NCBI RefSeq assembly: GCF_000308615.1
Contig: NZ_BAGB01000047.1
Span: forward strand, 434,001 to 498,000
DNA length: 64,000 nt
Direction of reading: 5' to 3'
Source of the DNA: Nocardia jiangxiensis NBRC 101359
GTDB taxonomy: Bacteria; Actinomycetota; Actinomycetes; Mycobacteriales; Mycobacteriaceae
Shown: in pieces, positions 33,082-41,300 of the stretch
Numbering within the stretch: position 1 is the first letter of the stretch
Layout of the letters: each line of letters begins with the position of its first letter
Notes under the pieces: generated by a model
The model's input: the letters and a program-made list of their open reading frames with translations, nothing else
The model's database searches: none
Told to the model about the DNA's origin: nothing
Program-made: the position numbers and the translations under genes

Positions 33082-34557
33082 TCACACCTTCACGCCGATG
33101 TACTTGGTCTCGAGGAACTCGTCGATTCCGGTGAATCCGCCCTCGCGACCCAGGCCCGACTCCTTCACCCCGCCGAACGGGGCCGCGGGGTTGGAGATCA
33201 CGCCCTGATTCAGTCCTACCAGACCGGTTTCCAGCGCCTCGCTCACGCGCAGACCGCGCCGCAGGCTCTCGGTGTATACGTAACCGATCAGGCCGTAGGG
33301 GGTGTCGTTGGCGCGTTCGACCGCCTCGGCCTCGGTGTCGAAGGCGGTCAGAGCCGCTACGGGACCGAAGATCTCCGTGTGGCACATCGCGGCCTCGTCC
33401 GGGACGCCGGTGAGAACCGTTGCGGGATAGAAGTTTCCGGGACGGCCGTCGGCTTCGCCGCCGAGCAGCACGGTGGCGCCGCGCTGTTTCGCATCGGCCA
33501 CCAGATCGGTCACCTTCGTCACCGCGTCGCTGTCGATCAGGGGGCCGACCACCGCGTCCGGCTCGGTGCCGCGGCCCATCGGCAGGGCGGCCATCCGCTC
33601 GGTCAGGCGGCGGGCGAAATCATCGATGACGTTGCGCTGTACCAGAATTCGATTCGCCGCGGTGCACGTCTGGCCGATGTTGCGCATCTTCGCCGCAAGC
33701 AGGCCCTCCACGGCCTCGTCCAGATCGGCGTCCTCGAACACCACGAACGGCGCGTTGCCGCCGAGTTCCATCGAGGTCCGCATGACCGTGCGGGCGCACT
33801 GCTCGAGCAGGATCTTGCCCACGGCGGTGGATCCGGTGAAGGAGAGTTTGCGGGAGCGCTCGTCCATGATCATCGGCGTTATCACCGCGGCCGGATCCGA
33901 AGTGGTCACCACGTTCACCACGCCCGCGGGCAGTCCGGCACGCACCAGGACATCGGCCAGGGCCAGCATGGACAGCGGGGTCTGCTCGGCGGGTTTGACC
34001 ACACAGGTGCAGCCCGCGGCCAGGGCCGGGCCGATCTTGCGGGTGCCCATGGCGAGCGGGAAATTCCACGGCGTGATGAGCAGGCTCGGCCCGACCGGCT
34101 GACGGGTGATCAGGAAACGCGAACCGCCGCCGGGCGCGGGCATGTAGCCGCCGTCCAAGCGGACCGCCTCCTCGGCGAACCAGCGGAAGAACTCTGCGGC
34201 ATAAGAGATTTCGCCGCGCGCCTCGGCGAGCGGTTTACCCATCTCCAGGGTCATGATCAGCGCGAGGCGGTCGGTCTCCTCGAGCAGCAGGCGGTAGGCG
34301 CGCATGAGCAGATCACTGCGTTCACGCGCCGGGGTGCGGGCCCAGTCGCCCTGCGCATCGGCCGCCGCGGCCAGGGCGTCCAGGCCGTCATCCGGCGAGG
34401 CGTCGGCCACCTCGCACAACACCCGACCGGTTGCCGGATCCTCGACCGGCAGCCGTGCGGCGGTCTGGCGCCAGCCACCGCCGATGAACAGTCCCGTGGG
34501 GACGCTCTCGATGGCCAGACGCTCGGTCTCGTTCACATCCTCGCTGGTGTGTGTCAC
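33082..34557 (-). CDS. NAD(P)-dependent succinate-semialdehyde dehydrogenase-like enzyme
   Basis: A 491-residue aldehyde dehydrogenase. Visible are the cofactor region ITPWNFPLAMGTRKIGPALAAGC (in parts), FTGSTAVGKIL, the catalytic Glu in MELGGNAPFVVF and the catalytic Cys in NIGQTCTAANRILV. It resembles the GabD group (succinate-semialdehyde or related omega-oxo acids). Its partner aminotransferase is encoded across the divergent promoter, the classical GABA-type pairing of amine to aldehyde to acid. A GntR-like operator lies between them at 34616-34627. The real substrate within this cluster remains open. Confidence 0.87.
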   Translation of the reverse strand: MTHTSEDVNETERLAIESVPTGLFIGGGWRQTAARLPVEDPATGRVLCEVADASPDDGLDALAAAADAQGDWARTPARERSDLLMRAYRLLLEETDRLALIMTLEMGKPLAEARGEISYAAEFFRWFAEEAVRLDGGYMPAPGGGSRFLITRQPVGPSLLITPWNFPLAMGTRKIGPALAAGCTCVVKPAEQTPLSMLALADVLVRAGLPAGVVNVVTTSDPAAVITPMIMDERSRKLSFTGSTAVGKILLEQCARTVMRTSMELGGNAPFVVFEDADLDEAVEGLLAAKMRNIGQTCTAANRILVQRNVIDDFARRLTERMAALPMGRGTEPDAVVGPLIDSDAVTKVTDLVADAKQRGATVLLGGEADGRPGNFYPATVLTGVPDEAAMCHTEIFGPVAALTAFDTEAEAVERANDTPYGLIGYVYTESLRRGLRVSEALETGLVGLNQGVISNPAAPFGGVKESGLGREGGFTGIDEFLETKYIGVKV

Positions 34558-34615
34558 TGCGCGCTCCTCAATCCCCGCAGACCGTTGCTGCGGCCCTGCC
34601 CGCCATGATATTCAT

Positions 34616-34627
34616 ATTGTCAACAAT
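34616..34627. promoter_or_regulatory. GntR operator copy 1 (ATTGTCAACAAT)
   Basis: Palindrome ATTGT-CA-ACAAT in the 112-base gap between the divergent semialdehyde dehydrogenase (34557) and aminotransferase (34670) genes. The identical 12-mer, followed by CC in both, recurs at 38889-38900. The half-site TTGTnnACAA is typical of FadR/VanR-type GntR sites. The cluster encodes such a regulator at 40462. Confidence 0.75.
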
Positions 34628-34669
34628 CCTACAACAGACAATCCGACCGACTTTCCGAGGCGGCTAACC

Positions 34670-35911
34670 ATGTCCGAGCTCTCCCCCGTCCTCAAGCAAG
34701 CCACTCCCGTCACGGTCGACCACGGCGAAGGGTGTTACCTGTACGGCACCGACGGCCGCCGGTATCTGGATTTCACCGCCGGCATCGGGGTGACCAGTAC
34801 CGGGCACTGCCACCCGCGGGTCGTCGAGGCCGCCCGCGCACAGGTCGGCAGCCTCATCCACGGGCAGTACACGACCGTCATGCATCGTCCGCTGCTCGAA
34901 CTCACCGAGAAGCTGGGCACGGTGCTGCCCGCGGGCCTGAACTCGCTGTTCTTCGCCAATTCCGGCAGTGAGGCGATCGAATCCGCACTGCGTCTGGTCC
35001 GGCAGGCCACCGGGCGGCCGAACGTCATCGTGTTCCACGGCGGATTCCACGGTCGTACCGTCGCCGCGGCGACCATGACGACCTCGGGCACACGGTTCTC
35101 GGCCGGATTCAGCCCGCTGATGGGCGGGGTGCACGTCGCGCCGTTCCCCACCGCGTACCGCTACGGCTGGTCCGAGGAGCAGGCGACGGAATTCGCACTG
35201 CGCGAACTGGATTACCTGTTCCAGACGCTGAGCGCTCCGGCGGAAACCGCGGCGTTCATCGTCGAGCCGGTGCTCGGCGAGGGCGGCTACATCCCGGGGA
35301 ACACCGCGTTCTTCCAGGGATTGCGCGAACGTGCCGACCGGCACGGCATCCTGCTGGTGTTCGACGAGATCCAGACCGGATTCGGACGCACCGGAAAGTT
35401 CTTCGGCCACCAGCACTTCGACGTGCGGCCCGATGTGATCACCATCGCCAAGGGTCTGGCCAGCGGCTTCCCGCTCTCGGGTATCGCCGCGTCGGAGGAG
35501 TTGATGAGCAAGGCGTGGCCCGGTTCGCAGGGCGGCACCTACGGCGGTAACGCGGTCGCCTGTGCCGCGGCCATCGCGACGCTCGAGGTCATCGAATCCG
35601 AAGGGCTGGTGGACAATGCGGCAGTGCGCGGGCGTCAGCTGATCGAGGGCGTACGCAAGGCCGCCACCGGGGCGGTGGGCGACGTGCGCGGTCTGGGTCT
35701 GCTGGTCGGCTCCGAATTCACCACGCCCGCAGGTGAACCCGACACCGCCACCGCGAGCGCGGCGCAGCGGCTGGCCGCGGAGAAGGGTCTGCTGCTGCTG
35801 ACCTGCGGCGCGTACAGCAATGTCGTGCGGATGATTCCGCCGCTGGTGGTGTCCGAGAGCCAGGTCGACGATGCACTGGCCCTGTGGTCCGACGTCCTCG
35901 ACGAGATCTAG
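34670..35911 (+). CDS. Class III aminotransferase (4-aminobutyrate aminotransferase-like)
   Basis: A 413-residue PLP enzyme of fold type I, class III. Visible are DFTAGIGVTSTGHCHPRV, NSGSEAIESALRLVR (phosphate-binding), FHGGFHGRT, the pyridine-N aspartate in LLVFDEIQTGFGRTG and the PLP lysine in TIAKGLASGFPLSG. It resembles GabT and related omega-amino acid transaminases. Paired with the divergent semialdehyde dehydrogenase, it would convert a primary amine such as GABA or a related omega-amino acid to the oxo acid. The ATG at 34670 is 42 bases after the GntR operator. DUF3830 follows eight bases after its stop. Confidence 0.87.
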   Translation: MSELSPVLKQATPVTVDHGEGCYLYGTDGRRYLDFTAGIGVTSTGHCHPRVVEAARAQVGSLIHGQYTTVMHRPLLELTEKLGTVLPAGLNSLFFANSGSEAIESALRLVRQATGRPNVIVFHGGFHGRTVAAATMTTSGTRFSAGFSPLMGGVHVAPFPTAYRYGWSEEQATEFALRELDYLFQTLSAPAETAAFIVEPVLGEGGYIPGNTAFFQGLRERADRHGILLVFDEIQTGFGRTGKFFGHQHFDVRPDVITIAKGLASGFPLSGIAASEELMSKAWPGSQGGTYGGNAVACAAAIATLEVIESEGLVDNAAVRGRQLIEGVRKAATGAVGDVRGLGLLVGSEFTTPAGEPDTATASAAQRLAAEKGLLLLTCGAYSNVVRMIPPLVVSESQVDDALALWSDVLDEI

Positions 35912-35919
35912 GAGATTCC

Positions 35920-36417
35920 ATGGCGCGATACCTCACCATCACTCTCACCAAGGCCGGAATCTCCTGCCGTGCAAGGCTTCTCGATGACGAAGCCCCTCTC
36001 ACCTGCGCCGCGGTGTGGGATGCCCTGCCCCAGGAGGCCGACGCGTTTCACGCCAAGTACGCCCGCAACGAGGTCTACACCCTCGTCCCGCGCATCACCG
36101 CCGCGCCCCACCGCGAGAACCCGACCATCACCCCGATCCCGGGGGACGTCTGCCTGTTCGACTTCGAACCCTGGGAGATCGGCAACCCGGCCTACGGCTA
36201 CGAACCCGGCTCCGAAGCGCATCACGCCCAGGGCGCAACGGATCTCGCGCTCTTCTACGGCCGCAACAACCTGCTGATCAACGGTGATGTGGGCTGGGTC
36301 CCCGGCAACGTATTCGCCACCATCGAAGAGGGCCTGCCCGCCCTCGCCACCGCCTGCAACAACCTGTGGCTGCGTGGCGTCGAGGGGGAAACCCTGTCCT
36401 TCGCCCGCGCGGAGTAA
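35920..36417 (+). CDS. DUF3830 family protein
   Basis: A 165-residue DUF3830 protein. Its fold is cyclophilin-like: the family is recognisable by GISCRARLLDDEAPLTCAAVWDALP (quoted as pieces GISCRARLL and APLTCAAVWDALP), HAKYARNEVYTLVP, ENPTITPIPGDVCLFDF and the tail GWVPGNVFATI. Its function is unestablished, but members repeatedly co-occur with amidases, Asp/Glu racemase-like enzymes and aminotransferases in catabolic clusters of the present type. It lies in an operon with the aminotransferase (eight bases apart), and the ATG overlaps the purine-rich TAGGAGA site. A strong terminator follows. Confidence 0.82.
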   Translation: MARYLTITLTKAGISCRARLLDDEAPLTCAAVWDALPQEADAFHAKYARNEVYTLVPRITAAPHRENPTITPIPGDVCLFDFEPWEIGNPAYGYEPGSEAHHAQGATDLALFYGRNNLLINGDVGWVPGNVFATIEEGLPALATACNNLWLRGVEGETLSFARAE

Positions 36418-36435
36418 CGAGGACGTTCACGCGAA

Positions 36436-36472
36436 AAGCCCGGCCCGCCAACGCTATCGGCGGGCCGGGCTT
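36436..36472. terminator. Bidirectional terminator between DUF3830 and amidase genes
   Basis: Perfect 14-bp stem AAGCCCGGCCCGCC (36436-36449) with 36459-36472, nine-base loop, between convergent genes ending at 36417 and 36484. The arms begin AA and end TT, giving short U-tracts in both directions. Confidence 0.85.
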
Positions 36473-36483
36473 CTCAGCGAATA

Positions 36484-37884
36484 TCAGGAGCCCAGGACCG
36501 TCTCCGCGAAGCGGGCCACGGCCAGCACCAGATCGTCCGAGTGACGCGGCCCGACGATCTGCAGGCCCACCGGCAGCCCCTCGGCCGTGGTACCCGCCGG
36601 GATGGAGATGGCGGGCTGCTGAGTCATGTTGAACGGATAGGTGAAGCCGGTCCACTGCGGCCAGCTGCGCAGGCCGCTGCCCGGAGGGACGTCGTGCCCC
36701 GCCTCGAAGGCCGGGATGGGCATGGTGGGGGTGATCAGGACGTCGTGGGCGGTGTGGAAGGCGCCCATCACGATGCCGATCTCGGCGGCGACGGCGCGAG
36801 CGTCCAGATAGTCGACCGCGGAGTAGGTGTTGCCCTGGTCCCATACCTCGCCCAGGCCGGGATCGACGCGTTCGCGAGTGCCCTCGGGGAATTTCGAGAG
36901 CATCGTCGCCGCGCCCGCGGCCCAGAGCAGTTCGAAAGCCTCCAGCGGATCGGCGAATCCGGGGTCCGCAGCCACCACGCGCAGGCCCGCCTCGTCCAGG
37001 CGACGCACCGCCGCGTCCACGACCGACGCGACCTCCGGATCGACGTCGACATACCCCAACGTGCCCGAATACGCGACCGTGCAGCCGCGCACATCACGAG
37101 CGAGATGGCTGCGGAACGTCGTCACGGTGGGCGCGAGGGCGGTCGGATCGCGCGGATCGGTCAGCGACAGGATGTCCATCAGCAACGCCGTGTCCTCGAC
37201 GGTCCGGGTCATCGGGCCCGCGTGCGCGAGCGGGCCGAACGGGCTCGCCGGATACAGCGGGATGCGCCCGTGCGTCGGCTTGAATCCGACGATGCCGCAG
37301 AACGAGGCCGGAATCCGCACGCTGCCACCACCGTCGGTGCCGACCGAAATCGGGCCCATGCCGGCGGCGACCGCCGCAGCGCTACCGCCCGACGAACCGC
37401 CCGAGGTCTTGGACGGATCCACCGGATTGCGGGTGATACCGGTCAGCGGACTGTCGGTGACCCCTTTCCACGCCAGCTCCGGGGTCGTGGTCTTGCCCAC
37501 GAACACCAGGCCGTCCTCGCGCAGCCGCGCGGCCACCGGACTGTCCACCGGCCACGGCACATCGGCCTGGATCGAGGTGGAACCGCGGCGGGTCGGCCAG
37601 CCCTCGGTCAGGAAGATGTCCTTGATCGAGATCGGCACCCCGTCCAGCAGACCTTGTACATGCCCGGAATGCCAGCGTGCCTCGGACTCCTTGGCCTGCA
37701 CCATCGAGCGGTCCGGATCGACCAGACAGTACGCGTTGACCGAATCGTTGCGAGCGGCGATCGCATCCAGGACCGCGCGGGTCGCTTCCACCGGTGACAA
37801 CGCACCCGCCGAATATGCCGTGACGAGTTCGACCGCCGTCATGGCGGCGGGCTCGGTAGGAATATCGATATCGGGGTGGGTCAT
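36484..37884 (-). CDS. Amidase (amidase signature family)
   Basis: A 466-residue amidase-signature enzyme. The Ser-cisSer-Lys triad is visible: Lys in VPISIKDIF (about residue 80), and the Gly/Ser-rich signature TSGGSSGGSAAAVAAGMGP followed by GTDGGGSVRIPASFCG which holds both serines. The C-terminal part shows ITPTMPIPAF. Family members hydrolyse acyl amides, carbamoyl groups or related N-acyl bonds in the cytoplasm. The ATG at 37884 lies 11 bases after the hydroxyacid dehydrogenase gene, so the two are co-transcribed. In the cluster it is the most likely ring- or amide-opening first step, an inference. Confidence 0.87.
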   Translation of the reverse strand: MTHPDIDIPTEPAAMTAVELVTAYSAGALSPVEATRAVLDAIAARNDSVNAYCLVDPDRSMVQAKESEARWHSGHVQGLLDGVPISIKDIFLTEGWPTRRGSTSIQADVPWPVDSPVAARLREDGLVFVGKTTTPELAWKGVTDSPLTGITRNPVDPSKTSGGSSGGSAAAVAAGMGPISVGTDGGGSVRIPASFCGIVGFKPTHGRIPLYPASPFGPLAHAGPMTRTVEDTALLMDILSLTDPRDPTALAPTVTTFRSHLARDVRGCTVAYSGTLGYVDVDPEVASVVDAAVRRLDEAGLRVVAADPGFADPLEAFELLWAAGAATMLSKFPEGTRERVDPGLGEVWDQGNTYSAVDYLDARAVAAEIGIVMGAFHTAHDVLITPTMPIPAFEAGHDVPPGSGLRSWPQWTGFTYPFNMTQQPAISIPAGTTAEGLPVGLQIVGPRHSDDLVLAVARFAETVLGS

Positions 37885-37895
37885 GCTGACTCCCT

Positions 37896-38861
37896 TCAGG
37901 CGGGCACGTAACCCAGCCTCTTGTCGACCACGTTGTCCAGCGGCCGGCCATCGATCCACTTCCGGAAGTTGGCGGCGAACGCCGCGACGATCTCGCGACG
38001 CCATCCGACGAAATCACCGGAATTGTGGGGCGTGAGGTGAACATTCGGCAGATCCCACAGCGCATGGCCGGGTGGCAGCGGCTCGGGATCGACGACATCG
38101 AGCGCCGCACCGGCCAGCGCACCGGCCCGCAGTGCCGCGACGAGATCGTCTGTCACTACTGATTCCCCACGACCGACGTTGATGAAACGGGCATGTGGTT
38201 TGAAAGCCGTAAAAGCACGAGCGTCGAACATGTTCCGGGTCTGCGTGGTCAGCGGTGCGACCGCGACCACATAATCCGCCGCGGGAAGTTCGGCATGCAG
38301 ATCGGTGCCGACACCGCCGAAATCGGGGTCGTCGGTGCTCGAACGACGCCCAAGCCCACGTACCCGCATACCCACCGCACGCAGCAGCCGCGCGATCGAC
38401 CGGCCGATCGATCCGGTACCGACGATCAGCACCGACGCACCGGCGATCCGTTCGGATTCGCGATGACGCCAGAGGTGATCGCGCTGCAGGCGCTGCGACT
38501 CGGGCAGGTCCTTGGCGAAGGAGAGTATCTGCGCGAGAACGTATTCGGCGATGGGAGTGTCGAAAACGCCGCGAGTGTTGGTGACGGTGACATCACTGGC
38601 GATGAGCTCGTCGAACAGCACCGAATCGACACCGGTCGCGCCGACATGCAACCATGACAGGCGGTCCGCTGCGGGCCATGCGCCCGGCAACGCCGTGGTC
38701 AGGAAGTCGTAGACGAACAGTGCTTCGGCACCGCGCAACGCCTCGGCGAACCCATCCGCAGCCGTGTAGCGAACCTCGGCCCGCTCTTCGACCGGGCGCA
38801 TCAGCTGCGCATCGGGCCGAGTGCCATCGTGCAGAACGGTGACTATTGGGCCCTCTTTCAC
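37896..38861 (-). CDS. D-2-hydroxyacid dehydrogenase (NAD-binding)
   Basis: A 321-residue D-isomer-specific 2-hydroxyacid dehydrogenase. The Rossmann motif is VLIVGTGSIGRSIARLL (about 143-159). The catalytic Arg lies in FINVGRGESV, Glu in VVDPEPLPP and His in LTPHNSGDF. These enzymes interconvert 2-oxo and D-2-hydroxy acids; NADPH preference is possible from RRSSTDD after the second strand. It heads the amidase operon and is divergent from the racemase operon, with GntR operator copy 2 between. Its substrate is likely the keto acid made by the neighbouring dehydrogenases, by inference. Confidence 0.85.
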   Translation of the reverse strand: MKEGPIVTVLHDGTRPDAQLMRPVEERAEVRYTAADGFAEALRGAEALFVYDFLTTALPGAWPAADRLSWLHVGATGVDSVLFDELIASDVTVTNTRGVFDTPIAEYVLAQILSFAKDLPESQRLQRDHLWRHRESERIAGASVLIVGTGSIGRSIARLLRAVGMRVRGLGRRSSTDDPDFGGVGTDLHAELPAADYVVAVAPLTTQTRNMFDARAFTAFKPHARFINVGRGESVVTDDLVAALRAGALAGAALDVVDPEPLPPGHALWDLPNVHLTPHNSGDFVGWRREIVAAFAANFRKWIDGRPLDNVVDKRLGYVPA

Positions 38862-38888
38862 ATTGACAGACTAAAAACACATCGTATG

Positions 38889-38900
38889 ATTGTCAACAAT
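38889..38900. promoter_or_regulatory. GntR operator copy 2 (ATTGTCAACAAT)
   Basis: The same palindrome as at 34616-34627, including the following CC. It lies 27 bases from the hydroxyacid dehydrogenase start and 47 from the likely racemase start, between divergent operons. With copy 1 it places all four operons of the cluster, and the regulator itself, under one GntR protein. Confidence 0.75.
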
Positions 38901-38947
38901 CCGATCGTGTGCGGAGGACTACCAGGCTGGACGCGAGAGGGGCCCTC

Positions 38948-39688
38948 GTGGAACTGAATTTGCCCGAATTCGACGGGCCCGTGGCCCAGCGGGGCATCGG
39001 CATCATCGCGCCGTTCGATCTCGCGTTAGAGCGGGAACTATGGCGCTGGGCGCCGCTCGAGGTGAGCCTGCATCTCGCGCGCACCCCGTACGAACCTGTG
39101 CCGGTTTCGGTCGAGATGGCCGAATTGGTTTCCGACGCAGTACATCTCACCGCAGCCACCCGCAACGTGCTGCATGTGGATCCGGAGGTCATCGCCTATC
39201 TGTGCACCTCGGGCAGTTTCATCAAGGGGCTGGAGTACGAGCGGTCGCTCGTCGATGCCATCTGCCGCGCCGGGGCCGCCGATGCGGTGACCACGTCCGG
39301 GGCACTGGTCGAGGCCATCACCAAACTCGAGATCGGCCGATTGTCGGTGATCACCCCCTACGACGAGGTGCTCACCCACAAACTGCACGACTTCCTCGAC
39401 GAAGCCGGTTGCGAGGTCATCCGCTCGGACCATCTCGGCCTGGGCGGCGGCATCTGGAAGGTCAGCTACCGCACCATCGCCGAACGCATCATCAACGCCG
39501 ACGACCCACAGGCTCAGGCGATCTTCGTCAGCTGTACCAATCTGCCCACCTACGACCTGATCGAGCCGCTCGAACAGGCGCTGGGCAAACCCGTGCTCAC
39601 CGCGAACCAGCTCACCATGTGGGCGTGCCTGGGCCGGATGAAACTGCCGATGATGGGGCCAGGCAAATGGCTCCGGAACGTTTTCTGA
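38948..39688 (+). CDS. Asp/Glu racemase superfamily enzyme with both cysteines (maleate isomerase-like)
   Basis: About 246 residues of the Asp/Glu/hydantoin racemase superfamily, in the maleate cis-trans isomerase/arylmalonate decarboxylase branch. Both potential catalytic cysteines are present: IAYLCTSGSFIKG (about 82) and AIFVSCTNLPTYDLI (about 195). GIGIIAPFDLAL starts the first domain, and TTSGALVEAITKL and VLTANQLTMWACLG are typical. Two cysteines permit isomerase or racemase chemistry. The start is taken as the GTG at 38948 after GAGAGGGG; an in-frame GTG at 38909 lies closer to the operator. The second family member begins 13 bases after its stop. Confidence 0.82.
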   Translation: MELNLPEFDGPVAQRGIGIIAPFDLALERELWRWAPLEVSLHLARTPYEPVPVSVEMAELVSDAVHLTAATRNVLHVDPEVIAYLCTSGSFIKGLEYERSLVDAICRAGAADAVTTSGALVEAITKLEIGRLSVITPYDEVLTHKLHDFLDEAGCEVIRSDHLGLGGGIWKVSYRTIAERIINADDPQAQAIFVSCTNLPTYDLIEPLEQALGKPVLTANQLTMWACLGRMKLPMMGPGKWLRNVF

Positions 39689-39701
39689 CCGAAGGAGACC
39701 C

Positions 39702-40475
39702 ATGACACCCGCGATCGGCTTCATCTATCCGGACCACGCCGCCGAGGACGACTATCCGCGCGCCGCGGCGATACTGGGCGTCGACCTGCACGTCGCGCAC
39801 ATCTACGGCACCGACCTGCACGCGGTGCCCGAACTGCTCGATCTCGGCAGTCCGGCCCGGCTGCGCGAAGGGGCCGCACTGCTGGCCGGGTACGCGCCGA
39901 GCGCGGTGGTGTGGGCCTGCACCTCGGGCAGTTTCGTCTACGGACCGGACGGTGCGCGCGAGCAGGTCCGCGGGCTCGCCGAGGCCGCCGCAGTGCCCGC
40001 GTCGAGCACCAGCTTCGCGTTCGTGAACGCGGCGCGGGCGATCGGGGTGACGCGGGTCGCGGTGTGCGCAAGCTATCCCGACGACGTGGCCCGGCTGTTC
40101 GTGGATTTCCTTGCTGCCGAAGGGATTCAGGTCCTGTCGATGTCCAGTGCGGGCATCGACACCGCCGCGGAGGTCGGCACACTGTCCCCCGAACAGGTCC
40201 TCGAGCTGGCCGTGGCCAACGATCATCCCGATGCGCAGGCGCTGTTGATTCCCGATACCGCCATGCACACCCTGGAGGTGTTGCCGAAGCTGGAGGCGGC
40301 TCTGGGCAAGCCGGTGCTCACGGCCAATCAGGTGACCATCTGGGAAGGACTGCGCCTGGCCGGATATGCTCCCGACACCGCAGCGCCGCCCGGTGCCGCC
40401 ACACCGGACTCCGTCATCGAACCGTCGGGGCTGGGAAAGCTATTGTCCGAAAGGCTGATTCATGTCGGTCATTGA
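39702..40475 (+). CDS. Asp/Glu racemase superfamily enzyme lacking the second cysteine
   Basis: A 257-residue paralogue-like member of the same superfamily. The first Cys is kept (VVWACTSGSFVYG), but where the neighbour has SCTNL this protein reads LLIPDTAMHTLEV, replacing the second Cys with an acidic residue or nearby. TSFAFVNAARAIG and PVLTANQVTIWEGL are family features. One-cysteine members, such as arylmalonate decarboxylase, protonate an intermediate from one face only, so a decarboxylase or lyase activity is more likely than racemisation. It overlaps the GntR gene by 14 bases. Confidence 0.8.
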   Translation: MTPAIGFIYPDHAAEDDYPRAAAILGVDLHVAHIYGTDLHAVPELLDLGSPARLREGAALLAGYAPSAVVWACTSGSFVYGPDGAREQVRGLAEAAAVPASSTSFAFVNAARAIGVTRVAVCASYPDDVARLFVDFLAAEGIQVLSMSSAGIDTAAEVGTLSPEQVLELAVANDHPDAQALLIPDTAMHTLEVLPKLEAALGKPVLTANQVTIWEGLRLAGYAPDTAAPPGAATPDSVIEPSGLGKLLSERLIHVGH

Positions 40476-41154
40476 ATTCGAGCCGGTGAATCGGCAGTCC
40501 ACCGCCGAGATGATCGCCGACCGGCTGCGCGACGCCATCATGCACGGCGCCCTCGGCCCCGGCGCACAGCTGGTCGAGGCCGATCTCGCCGCACAGTTCG
40601 ACGTCTCGCGCGGCCCGGTCCGAGAAGCCATGCAGCGCTTGGTATCCGAGGGTCTGCTGCACAGCATCCGGCACCGGGGCATCTTCGTCATCGAGCTGAC
40701 CCCCGAGGACGTGATCGACGTCTACCGGGCGCGCACCGCCATCGAAGGCGGTGCGCTGGAGCTGATCCTGGACGGACGTCGCACCATCGCCTACGAGGCC
40801 CTCGGCCCCAGCGTCGCCGACATGCTGACCTGCGCCGAACGCGGTGACTCCGTCGGGGTCTCCGCCGCCGACCAGGCATTCCACGAGGCGCTGGTGGACA
40901 GCGCCGCCAGCACCCGCCTCACCCGCGCCGCGCGCACCCTGCTGATCGAGACCCGCATGTGCCTGGGCGCCCTGCAAACGGCCTACCCGGACATCCGTGA
41001 CCAGGCCCGCGAACACGTCGAGCTGCGCGAGGCGATCGGCGAGGGCTCCCCCGCCCGCGCCCGCACCCTGCTGATCGACCACATGCACGACGCGGTCGAA
41101 CGCCTCCGCCCCCTGCAACAGCCCGAGCCGGAGGCCGAGCCGGACGTGAGCTGA
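40462..41154 (+). CDS. GntR-family transcriptional regulator (FadR/FCD subfamily)
   Basis: A 230-residue regulator. The N-terminal winged helix is typical: AEMIADRLRDAIMHGALGPG, LAAQFDVSRGPVREAMQRLVSEGLL (pieces), RGIFV. The C-terminal FCD helical effector domain begins with DVIDVYRARTAIEGGALEL and carries Asp/His positions (QAFHEALVDSA, HVELREAI) that in this family bind a metal and a carboxylate ligand. It is the last gene of the racemase operon and overlaps it by 14 bases, so it is autoregulated through operator copy 2 and very probably binds both copies. Confidence 0.88.
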   Translation: MSVIEFEPVNRQSTAEMIADRLRDAIMHGALGPGAQLVEADLAAQFDVSRGPVREAMQRLVSEGLLHSIRHRGIFVIELTPEDVIDVYRARTAIEGGALELILDGRRTIAYEALGPSVADMLTCAERGDSVGVSAADQAFHEALVDSAASTRLTRAARTLLIETRMCLGALQTAYPDIRDQAREHVELREAIGEGSPARARTLLIDHMHDAVERLRPLQQPEPEAEPDVS

Positions 41155-41300
41155 AAGTTGTAGCGGCACAACGCTCGGCCCCCATGAACAACGGCCGCCT
41201 TTACGAAGCGCGCAGCACGCTGGGCCAGGCCGACGTCATCACCGAGGTCCAGGATCAAGAGGCTGCGGCAGATCGGGCCGGGCGGGGATATCCTTGTGGC

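Noticed and set aside
41155..41300. Short ORFs after the GntR gene
   Set aside because: Forward and reverse readings give no family-like sequence; probably intergenic debris between the cluster and truB.
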